Assembly: GCA_946482495.1 (NCBI GenBank)
Contig: CAMLRV010000112.1
Coordinates: 1-7,231 of the forward strand
Origin: an uncultured Flavobacteriia bacterium
Lineage (GTDB): Bacteria > Bacteroidota > Bacteroidia > Flavobacteriales > Flavobacteriaceae
Direction: 5' to 3'
Length of the DNA stretch: 7,231 nucleotides
The translations under genes and the position numbers were made by a program. Positions 1 to 5,801 of this stretch are shown here, in pieces. How positions within the stretch are numbered: position 1 is the stretch's first letter; each line of letters begins with the position of its first letter. The notes beneath the pieces were generated by a model. That model saw nothing but the letters and a program-made list of their open reading frames with translations, was not told the origin of the DNA and ran no database searches.

Positions 1-810
1 ACTCTATACAACAATAGCTAAGGAAATCCATGGTATCCCAATTGGTTTTCTCTAGTATTCATCTACAAGGATGATATCTAAAAGAGTATGGTCCATTTGA
101 ACTACTGATAATGGAAATTCTGCATTTGGAAAATGTTTAAGTACTGGCCTGAATTTGTCATTAGCAATTTTTTTGCCTTCTCTAAATCGTAACTGAGTTT
201 CTTCAGATATAGATAAAATTCTATTTCTAATTGTATTTGCATGGGGTGGTTTAAGATTAACCAATTTACATCTTCTAATAATCTCTCTACAGACTTTTTT
301 AATTGGATTTTTCTGTTTACTTAAATAAAGTTCTTCAATTGCAACATTTATTATAGCATCTATTTCTTGAGACAATCGACTAACTCCTTTTCCTCCACTA
401 GATTTTTCAGGAACTAATGAAGTTATTTGCCCAGTATTTTCAAATCTTTCTATCCATCTGTAAATTGTTGCTGGATTAAGGTTGTTTTTTTCAGCTATAT
501 CGGATACTAATTTTCCATCTCCTTTATTCACAAGTATTGGTCGAATTATTGCTAATCTTTTTTGAGCAATTGTCCACTCTTCATCATCTAATAATTCAAG
601 GGCTTTCGTCTTGTTAGTTTGCTCTACTTTATTTAAATCTATTGAAGGAAGTAAATTCTTAATATCAACAGTTAATAAATTACTATTAATTAAATCTTCT
701 AATATAACAGATTTAAGACTTCCAGTAAGTTGCTTAATTATGAAATTTTTTCCTTGATATGAAACAAGCTCTCCCACCTGAATCTTCAATTCATCGATTA
801 GTCTACCCAT
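1..810 (-). pseudogene. tnsB: TnsB-like DDE transposase, broken by in-frame amber codons (also cut by window edge)
   Basis: TnsB is the DDE/RNase-H-fold transposase of Tn7-like elements that cuts and joins the 3' ends. It starts at the ATG at 808-810, inside the end of tnsA (13-bp overlap), so the two are probably translationally coupled. Residues about 80-123 hold a helix-turn-helix (VSDIAEKNNLNPATIYRWIE), followed by a Mu/TnsB-like second DNA-binding region. At 239-241 the motif MDH begins the catalytic domain, D240 being the first catalytic Asp. The open frame runs 252 residues to a TAG at 52-54. Reading on in the same frame gives RKPIGIPWISLAIVV, still clearly TnsB, where relatives to my memory read PIGRPW..LAIDVFSR, and then a second TAG at 4-6. 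Tn7 TnsB is about 700 residues, so most of the catalytic core is lost if the ambers are real. A sequencing error or stop-codon readthrough are alternatives. Confidence 0.8.
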
Positions 811-1481
811 ATTTCAGATTTAATTGTTAATGGTTTTGAAAGATCACATTTTACCCAAAAATTAGCTACTAAATACCAAATGGTATAAAGAAGTTCTGCC
901 TGTTTTTCCTTGTTGCTTGAAGACATATACATTAATTCTTCTGGTGTAGTTATTTTAATTTCATCCATATTAAATCTCAATAATTTGAAATCAATTTCAT
1001 TTATACCCGTAAGAAATCCTAGTCTGTCAACTTTATCTTCTTTATAATTACTTAAAAATTTAATGTTTTCTAGATATTGATTGCGAATTTCTTTCTCAGT
1101 TATGATTTTAAATCTCCAATTGTTATTACTAGCGTATTCAATAGCAGCTTTAAATTTTGGTTTAAGTTCATTCCAATTCTTCTTTAAATCCTTTCTATAC
1201 TTAATTTCGCATAATAAAGGCTTAATAGTTTTTAAATTATAATAAACGATAAAGTCTGGAGTATAATAATGCGAGACACCATCTAATTTGTATTCTATTG
1301 TTACGGGTTGTTCACAATAATGCTTTACATTATCGTTAAAATCAACAATCTCAATAAAATCTCTTTCTAAAGAAGATTCAAATTTGTGTTGTCTATTAGT
1401 TTTACTACTGGATATTTTTCCTCGAAGTGAGGAAGTACCCATTCCAATATTTCTTATTGGTTTTTCTATCAACTTTCTCAT
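798..1481 (-). CDS. tnsA: TnsA-like endonuclease of a Tn7-like transposon
   Basis: TnsA is the restriction-enzyme-like nuclease that cuts the 5' ends of a Tn7-type element, so that with TnsB it excises as a cut-and-paste unit. The 227-residue protein has the expected motifs: SSLERDF (37-42, with E39 or E35 as the acidic first residue), a QPV turn at 58-60, YTPDF with D76, and CEIKY with E92 and K94. The last is the ExK version of the QxK pair in Tn7 TnsA. All catalytic positions look intact and there is no internal stop. The C-terminal half (about 130-227) matches the usual TnsA helical domain that contacts TnsC in Tn7. The length is a little under that of Tn7 TnsA (about 270). The ATG at 1479-1481 has an A-rich but not Shine-Dalgarno-like leader. 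The gene is first in the run and ends inside tnsB. The promoter probably lies among the TnsB boxes at 1526-1637, which would allow self-repression as known for Tn7; no clear -7 element was found. Confidence 0.9.
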   Translation of the reverse strand: MRKLIEKPIRNIGMGTSSLRGKISSSKTNRQHKFESSLERDFIEIVDFNDNVKHYCEQPVTIEYKLDGVSHYYTPDFIVYYNLKTIKPLLCEIKYRKDLKKNWNELKPKFKAAIEYASNNNWRFKIITEKEIRNQYLENIKFLSNYKEDKVDRLGFLTGINEIDFKLLRFNMDEIKITTPEELMYMSSSNKEKQAELLYTIWYLVANFWVKCDLSKPLTIKSEIWVD

Positions 1482-1556
1482 ATTTTCTATTTAGCTAAGT
1501 TAAATAAGAAAAATGAAAAAGTAAAGTACGTCGACTTCTGTAAAATACATAAATAC

Positions 1557-1593
1557 TCGCAAGTAGTTTTGTATTTTTCGCAAACACTTTTGT
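1557..1593. repeat. Two 21-bp-spaced direct repeats, likely TnsB-binding boxes
   Basis: The 16-mers at 1557-1572 (TCGCAAGTAGTTTTGT) and 1578-1593 (TCGCAAACACTTTTGT) agree at 13 of 16 positions, with shared TCGCAA and TTTTGT blocks, and start exactly 21 bp apart. TnsB sites in Tn7 are about 22 bp, are arrayed in direct orientation and are closely packed in the right end. The spacing, orientation and position between tnsA and the terminus therefore support the same role. The function is inferred; the repeat itself is directly visible. Confidence 0.7.
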
Positions 1594-1621
1594 GTAAAAT
1601 TAGTGTTTTTTGTTTGAAATT

Positions 1622-1637
1622 TCTCATCCTGTTTTGG
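1622..1637. repeat. Terminus-proximal degenerate TnsB box
   Basis: TCTCATCCTGTTTTGG matches the 1557-1572 box at 10 of 16 positions, including the TTTTG core, and ends two bases before the eight-base terminus at 1639-1646. In Tn7 the first TnsB site likewise begins right after the eight terminal bases. A further TTTTTTGT block at 1606-1613 and ACTTCTGT at 1534-1541 may be additional weaker boxes. Each is individually weak, and AT-rich sequence makes chance matches likely. Confidence 0.4.
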
Positions 1638-1638
1638 G

Positions 1639-1651
1639 TTTTAACAGAAGT
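1639..1651. other. Transposon right terminus and candidate 5-bp target duplication
   Basis: TTTTAACA (1639-1646) would be the element terminus (TGTTAAAA on the minus strand), followed by GAAGT (1647-1651) as the candidate target-site duplication. In the comM frame these bases complete the codons for a Gly-Ser (GGA AGT) that other YifB proteins have before YPQPGEIS; here the Gly codon has become AGA. That is what replacing the upstream base with the final A of the element would produce. The second copy of GAAGT, expected at the left end, is not in the window, so the duplication is unproven. Confidence 0.55.
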
Positions 1652-2326
1652 TATCCGCAACCGGGAGAAATTTCTTTAGCGCATAACGGCGTGTTATTTT
1701 TAGATGAATTGCCAGAATTTAAACGGGAAGTTTTAGAAGTAATGCGACAACCATTAGAAGATAGAGAAGTTACTATTGCTCGTGCGAAATTTACCATTAC
1801 TTATCCCTCATCTTTTATGTTAGTGGCGAGTATGAACCCAAGTCCGGGTGGTTTTTTTATCGATTCGAATACCTCTACAATAGCTTCACAAATGGAGATG
1901 CAACGTTATTTGAGTAAAATTTCTGGGCCACTTTTAGACAGAATTGATATTCATATTGAAGTAACGCCCGTTCCTTTCGAAAAACTTTCGGAAACTAGGA
2001 AAGCAGAGAGTAGTTTGCATATTCGCGAAAGAGTAACTGCAGCTAGAAATATCCAAACTCAACGCTTTGAAACCTATACTCACATTCATTATAATGCACA
2101 AATGAGTAGTAAATTGATTCGTGAATATTGTGCTTTGGATGAAGTTTCCTTACAATTATTAAAAACGGCAATGGAACGTTTGAATTTATCAGCGAGAGCT
2201 TATGATAGAATTTTAAAGGTTTCCAGAACAATTGCCGATTTAGAAAATTCCGAAAATGTGTGTTCGCATCATATTGCGGAAGCTATTCAATATAGAAGTT
2301 TAGATAGAGAAGGTTGGTTAGGTTAA
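1647..2326 (+). pseudogene. comM: 3' part of comM/yifB (Mg-chelatase-like AAA+ helicase), interrupted by the transposon
   Basis: ComM/YifB is a cytosolic AAA+ protein of about 500 residues. In several bacteria it is a hexameric helicase that extends strand invasion during natural transformation. About 226 C-terminal residues remain. They begin at SYPQPGEISLAHNG and contain the Walker B stretch LFLDELPEF, the sensor-1 region (ASMNPSPGG), SGPLLDRIDIHIEV with the conserved Arg, and the C-terminal Mg-chelatase lid ending LDREGWLG, the normal family end. The Lon-like N-terminal domain and the Walker A loop are missing, so the fragment cannot bind ATP normally. The frame stays open back to a TTG at 1610, but residues encoded by 1610-1646 (about FEISHPVLGFN) lack the conserved VGGG and are read from the transposon end. 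The fragment has no internal stop or frameshift, suggesting a recent insertion. The stop overlaps the stop of the convergent gene by 9 bp. Confidence 0.88.
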
Positions 2327-2944
2327 CGGTTCTCGTTTCAAGTGTTTTTTTCCAATAAAGATTAAAATGCTTAATACTGCCATAAACGCCACAGTGATTA
2401 TAAGTGAATTGATGCAAGCCTGAACATAACCAATTTCTGAAACGTTAATAAACGGATAGGGATAATAGTTTGAAAAATGTCCTCTAATAATAACAAATAA
2501 AAAATAAGCAATTGGATACCAAAACCAGATTTTGATATTTTTAATTTTATAATCTTTAGAATCGGCAAAGCAAAACCAATAAACTAAAGTGAAAAGCGGA
2601 ATCACTGTATGTAATAATTCGTCAATAATTTTTTGTAAACCTGTTGGATTCCAAACATTTCTTAATAGAATTTGATATACTATACCAACTATTAAAATAT
2701 AAGAAGTGATTGCTGTAATTGTTCCACTATTTGAAAGATTTTTTATAAATGTATTTTCGAAAAATGAGATTCTCGAAGTGTAATATATAACAACCAATAA
2801 ATTAGTTAGTATGGTAAAATAACTAAAGAATCTAATTGTTGCTTCCGTAATATCAGTTTGTCGGTTTTGGAGTAACAATATAAATTGTCCGATGATGGCA
2901 AACCAACCTAAAAGAAATCCTATGGCATCAATTTTACTTCTCAT
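2318..2944 (-). CDS. Pr6Pr-type multi-pass inner-membrane protein
   Basis: This 208-residue hydrophobic protein has about six membrane segments, roughly at residues 8-25, 38-56, 74-94, 108-126, 139-153 and 176-197, with a Lys-rich cytoplasmic-type tail. Its motifs match what I recall as the Pr6Pr family: FFSYFTILTNLL (39-50), WNPTG followed by DELLHTVIPLF (108-118), and YPYPFINVSEIGY (161-173). The function is unknown. It distantly resembles the FAR-17a/AIG1 family, whose eukaryotic members use a membrane Thr and His to hydrolyse fatty-acid esters of hydroxy fatty acids. T45/T47 and H112 sit in comparable places here, but that link is only an inference. The gene starts at the ATG at 2942-2944, diverges from the CLC gene across 180 bp, and converges on the comM remnant. 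It seems complete. Confidence 0.8.
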   Translation of the reverse strand: MRSKIDAIGFLLGWFAIIGQFILLLQNRQTDITEATIRFFSYFTILTNLLVVIYYTSRISFFENTFIKNLSNSGTITAITSYILIVGIVYQILLRNVWNPTGLQKIIDELLHTVIPLFTLVYWFCFADSKDYKIKNIKIWFWYPIAYFLFVIIRGHFSNYYPYPFINVSEIGYVQACINSLIITVAFMAVLSILIFIGKKHLKREPLT

Positions 2945-3004
2945 AAAATATTTGTTTTTAGTAAGTTAAAAGAGTTTTTCAAAGGAATTATTTTCGGGGA
3001 TATT

Positions 3005-3012
3005 CAAATTTA
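3005..3012 (-). promoter_or_regulatory. Candidate Bacteroidota -7 element for the Pr6Pr gene
   Basis: On the minus strand these bases read TAAATTTG, an exact TAnnTTTG match, about 60 bp upstream of the 2944 start. No good TTTG -33 element is seen at the usual spacing of about 20 bp, so this is only a candidate in AT-rich DNA where chance matches are common. Confidence 0.25.
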
Positions 3013-3096
3013 CGAAAAATTTGAGTTTTAAAAAGCGGAATATGATAAAGTAATCTTAAAATTAAGTCAATTCAATTTTTCAAAAACTAATTTGAT

Positions 3097-3104
3097 TATT
3101 TTTG
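3097..3104 (+). promoter_or_regulatory. Candidate Bacteroidota -7 element for the CLC-HPP-MpaB run
   Basis: TATTTTTG matches TAnnTTTG exactly, 20 bp upstream of the ATG at 3125, which would leave a short leader of about 13 nt. The -33 position holds only a T-run (3076-3080), not TTTG. It is the best candidate for driving the three-gene run in the 180-bp divergent intergenic region, which otherwise shows no conserved structure. Confidence 0.3.
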
Positions 3105-3124
3105 TCGTATAACTTTTCAAATTT

Positions 3125-4399
3125 ATGTCGTATTTAATGAAAACTAAATTTCAATTTAAAGTAATTCAAAAATTAGTTGTTGTATCCGCATTAATCGGAT
3201 TTTTAGCTTCTTTTTTGGCTGTATCTTTAAAGAAATTGACAGAACATTATGAAGATTTCTTTTTCTTAAAAGCGAATAATTTCAATTTTTACTATTTCTT
3301 ATTTCCTCTTTTCGGATTAACATTGATTTACTTTTTGCGTAAATATATGTTCAAGAATAAAGAAAATAAAGGTATTAAAGAGATATTTGAATGTACAGAA
3401 ACACCAAATAAAAACTTACCTGTTTATAAAATTTCATCACACTTTATCAATGGATTTTTTACTGTGATTTTTGGTGGTTCAACAGGAATTGAAGTCTCAA
3501 CAGTGGTTTCTTCTGCTACAATTGGATCAGTTGCACAACGAAAAGCTAATTTTCTACAAGAATATAAAACAGAATTAATTTGTGCCGGAATCGCAGCCGG
3601 AATAACAGCATTATTTAGCAGTCCACTTGCAGGAATTTTGTTTTCTGTGGAAGTCATTTCAAGAAAAATTAATAAAAGTTTATTGTTTACGAACTTCATA
3701 GCAGTTTTTACCGCTTCCGTTTTGGTTTACTTTTTAGATGAACCTGCTTTATTTTCCATAAAAGTAAATACTTGGAGTTTTCACGCTATTCCTTATTTTA
3801 TGATTTTGGGAGTTTTAGCAGGTGTGAATTCAGTTTTTCTAACCAAATGTGTGTTGTATTTCAAATCACAATTTGTTAAACTTCAAAAAAACAGATATAA
3901 AATTATAATTGGGTCAGTAATTATTGGATGTGCTATTTTGTTATTGCCCATTTTGTATGGAGATAGTTACCACGGAATTAAAGAAATGTTAGTACATCCA
4001 AATTCAAATTTCACGTTACAATTTTTTGTTTCTATTTTCGGAATTTTAATAATGAAACCAATTATAACGGCTATTACTTTAGCTTCTGGTGGCGATGGTG
4101 GCGTTTTTGCTCCAAGTTTAGTGATTGGCGCTTTTTTAGGTTTTTTCGTAGCTACATTCTTAAATACATTTTTCAATGCGAATGTTTTACCAATTAATTT
4201 CATCATTATTGGCATGGCAGCATTGTTAAGTGCTAGTATTCACGCACCATTTACAGCATTATTTTTAGTTTGTAGTTTGGTAGATAATTACACGTTATTT
4301 TTTCCATTATTATTGGTTTGTTTGATTTCAAAATACACAGCCAAATATCTTTATCCTTACACGGTTTATAGTTATAGTTTGAATCCAGTTAAAGCATAA
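3125..4399 (+). CDS. CLC-family anion channel or transporter
   Basis: This is an integral membrane anion transporter of the voltage-gated chloride channel (CLC/EriC) superfamily. Its 424 residues make up a bare CLC membrane domain with no C-terminal CBS domains. Landmarks seen: the anion-site loop position GIKE (83-86, normally GSGIP); GGSTGIEVSTV (117-127, normally GREGP) with the external gating Glu as E123; SPLAGILFSVEV (166-177); GGVFAP (325-330, the GxFxP motif, intact); ASIHAPFTALFLV (370-382); and TVYSYSL with the expected pore Tyr near 415-417. In E. coli CLC-ec1 the internal proton-transfer Glu follows another Glu; here the pair is E176-V177, so the proton Glu is Val. This is typical of channels or uncoupled members. 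The anion preferred cannot be told. It is first of three plus-strand genes, with HPP starting 2 nt after its stop. The upstream ATG was chosen; an in-frame ATG at codon 5 (3137) is possible. Confidence 0.9.
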   Translation: MSYLMKTKFQFKVIQKLVVVSALIGFLASFLAVSLKKLTEHYEDFFFLKANNFNFYYFLFPLFGLTLIYFLRKYMFKNKENKGIKEIFECTETPNKNLPVYKISSHFINGFFTVIFGGSTGIEVSTVVSSATIGSVAQRKANFLQEYKTELICAGIAAGITALFSSPLAGILFSVEVISRKINKSLLFTNFIAVFTASVLVYFLDEPALFSIKVNTWSFHAIPYFMILGVLAGVNSVFLTKCVLYFKSQFVKLQKNRYKIIIGSVIIGCAILLLPILYGDSYHGIKEMLVHPNSNFTLQFFVSIFGILIMKPIITAITLASGGDGGVFAPSLVIGAFLGFFVATFLNTFFNANVLPINFIIIGMAALLSASIHAPFTALFLVCSLVDNYTLFFPLLLVCLISKYTAKYLYPYTVYSYSLNPVKA

Positions 4400-4401
4400 A
4401 T

Positions 4402-5010
4402 ATGCCAATCAAAAAGATAAAAAGAGGGTATAGAAGAACAAGATATATCTTTTATAAAGAAACTTTAATAGATTTTAAAGAGCATTTTTGGTCGTTTTTA
4501 GGTTCGTTTTTCGGAATCGGAATAATTGCTTATTTACAATCGCAAACGTTACCCACTTCAGATGTGGTTTTTTTAATTGGTTCTTTTGGAGCCTCGAGTG
4601 TTTTGGTGTATGGTGTGATTCAAAGTCCTCTTGCACAACCTCGAAATTTAATTGGCGGCCATTTGGTTTCCGCTATAATTGGTGTAACGGTTCAAAAAAT
4701 TATTCCAGATATTTTATGGATTGCTGCGCCATTAGCTGTTTCATTGTCTATTGTTTTTATGCAAATTACGAAAACGCTTCATCCACCTGGAGGAGCAACA
4801 GCTTTAATTGCTGTAACAGGTTCTGGTGCGATAATAAAAATGGGCTATTTTTATGTGATTTCACCAGTTTTAAGTGGTGTTTTAATCTTATTTTTTGTGG
4901 CGATAATTTTCAACAACATGACTTCTAACAGAATGTATCCTGTAAATAAAAAGTTTGAAATTCTTAGAAATAAGATTTCGTTTTTCCCTAACTATTTAAA
5001 GAAGAAATAA
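4402..5010 (+). CDS. HPP-family integral membrane protein
   Basis: This 202-residue protein carries the family signature HPPGGATAL, here preceded by KTL, at about residues 127-135. It has a short basic N-terminus (KKIKRGYRRTR), about four to five membrane segments (roughly 30-46, 55-72, 83-97, 107-122 and 147-171) and a basic tail. HPP proteins are small bacterial and plastid membrane proteins. To my knowledge members from cyanobacteria and Arabidopsis chloroplasts have been linked to nitrite uptake, but most have no assigned substrate. This one lacks the C-terminal CBS domains of longer relatives. The ATG follows the CLC stop by 2 nt, so the two are almost certainly co-transcribed and probably translationally coupled, suggesting related anion or membrane roles. 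Substrate unassigned. Confidence 0.88.
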   Translation: MPIKKIKRGYRRTRYIFYKETLIDFKEHFWSFLGSFFGIGIIAYLQSQTLPTSDVVFLIGSFGASSVLVYGVIQSPLAQPRNLIGGHLVSAIIGVTVQKIIPDILWIAAPLAVSLSIVFMQITKTLHPPGGATALIAVTGSGAIIKMGYFYVISPVLSGVLILFFVAIIFNNMTSNRMYPVNKKFEILRNKISFFPNYLKKK

Positions 5011-5035
5011 CTATTTTTTAGCTACTTTTAATTCT

Positions 5036-5800
5036 ATGAAAAACTTTGTTGAAAACGATTCGGTTGTTAGAAAAATATGGGGAAAAAGTGATACCATACT
5101 TTTCATATTTGCTGGTGCTTCGGCAGAATTTGCGCTGAATAAAGCGGTAGATTGGTTGTATTTCACTGGAAAATTGCCTTCAGATCCTTTGGGGCGACTT
5201 TTTTCAACAGTTCGATATGCAAGAAAAATTGTTTTTTCATCTATGGATGATGCTAATGCTGCAATTGATACGATGCGAAAAATCCATTCAGGGGTAGAGC
5301 AGAGTCGTGGTGATGTCATTCCAGATTGGGCGTACCGAGATGTTTTGTTTATGTTAATTCATTACTCTATTGCTTCATACGAATTATTAGAACAAAAATT
5401 GACCGATGCTGAAAAGGAAGAAGTTTACAATGTTTTTTATCGAGTAGGAGCAAGAATGGGATTAAAAGAATTGCCAGATAACTATATCGATTGGCTTCCG
5501 GTTAGAGCATCACATCTTCAAGAAAATTTACAAAAAAGTAAATTCACAACTGATTTATTCAAACAATATCGCAAACATTTAGGAGCAATGCGTTACAAAG
5601 TTTTGATTGAAGGTCAGAAATTAGTCGTGCCAAAAAGAGTAACCGAATTAATGCAATTCAGTCACTTTTCATGGATTACGCCTTTAGTTCCAATCTATAA
5701 ATTCAGTAAAAAGATAAAATTAGAAGGCGTAATTAAAGCGGTTTTACTTCCATCAGCCTACAAAACTCAAATTGAAGAATTAGACGTTTATAAAACTTAA
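5036..5800 (+). CDS. MpaB/DUF2236-type putative heme-dependent oxygenase
   Basis: This 254-residue, mostly helical, soluble-looking protein resembles the MpaB/rubber-oxygenase (Lcp) catalytic domain family. Members bind one b-type heme through a His; known ones oxidatively cleave isoprenoid chains (rubber, mycophenolic acid precursor). Seen here: an early Asp/Pro-Leu-Gly-Arg region (50-54), RKIHSGV (81-87) with H84, and a helix FMLIHYS (105-111) with H109. These correspond to the conserved iH..v.G and w.H.....s family motifs. There is no signal peptide, so a cytosolic location is expected. It starts at an ATG 25 nt after HPP with only weak promoter-like sequence between, so it is probably the third gene of the same transcript. 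It ends 1 nt from the convergent GH92 stop. The true substrate is unknown. Family assignment is moderately sure; heme ligation is inferred from family knowledge. Confidence 0.75.
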   Translation: MKNFVENDSVVRKIWGKSDTILFIFAGASAEFALNKAVDWLYFTGKLPSDPLGRLFSTVRYARKIVFSSMDDANAAIDTMRKIHSGVEQSRGDVIPDWAYRDVLFMLIHYSIASYELLEQKLTDAEKEEVYNVFYRVGARMGLKELPDNYIDWLPVRASHLQENLQKSKFTTDLFKQYRKHLGAMRYKVLIEGQKLVVPKRVTELMQFSHFSWITPLVPIYKFSKKIKLEGVIKAVLLPSAYKTQIEELDVYKT

Positions 5801-5801
5801 A

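Larger units (their letters stand above)
1..1646 (-). mobile_element. Right-hand end of a Tn7-like transposon inserted in comM
   Basis: Seen: tnsA and tnsB genes in Tn7 order, both reading away from the right boundary; a non-coding end of about 165 bp with repeated boxes; and a sharp switch at 1646/1647 from non-conserved sequence to highly conserved comM coding sequence. The last eight bases (1639-1646, TTTTAACA) read TGTTAAAA on the other strand. This fits the TGT/ACA termini of Tn7-type elements and the Tn7 layout of an eight-base terminus followed directly by a TnsB box. The orientation, with tnsA nearest the end that abuts the rest of the target gene, matches Tn7 having its right end next to its attachment gene. 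The remainder (tnsC, a tnsD/tniQ targeting gene, cargo and the left end) would lie left of the window. That the element is immobile is inferred from the broken tnsB. Confidence 0.8.

Noticed and set aside
1584..1595. Short inverted repeat ACAC-TTTT-GTGT, considered as a terminator or operator.
   Set aside because: The stem is only four pairs and AT-flanked, and it overlaps the second repeat box, which explains the sequence better.
1..1646. Possible CRISPR-associated (CAST) transposon.
   Set aside because: No cas gene, array or tniQ is in the window; tnsA and tnsB alone do not separate CAST from ordinary Tn7-like elements.
2043..2231. A 62-codon antisense frame inside the comM remnant.
   Set aside because: It is explained as the shadow of the comM tail, which has full family conservation.
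3424..4215. Antisense open frames (3424-3699 and 3967-4215) under the CLC gene.
   Set aside because: They mirror conserved CLC codons; there is no family resemblance and no start context.
4488..4928. A 146-codon open frame on the plus strand overlapping the HPP gene in another frame, rich in Cys, Phe and Trp.
   Set aside because: It lies wholly inside the clear HPP coding sequence, and its odd composition is what frame-shifted reading of a hydrophobic gene gives. No motif is recognisable.
5011..5319. Antisense open frame across the start of the MpaB-like gene.
   Set aside because: It is complementary to conserved coding sequence and shows no domain of its own.
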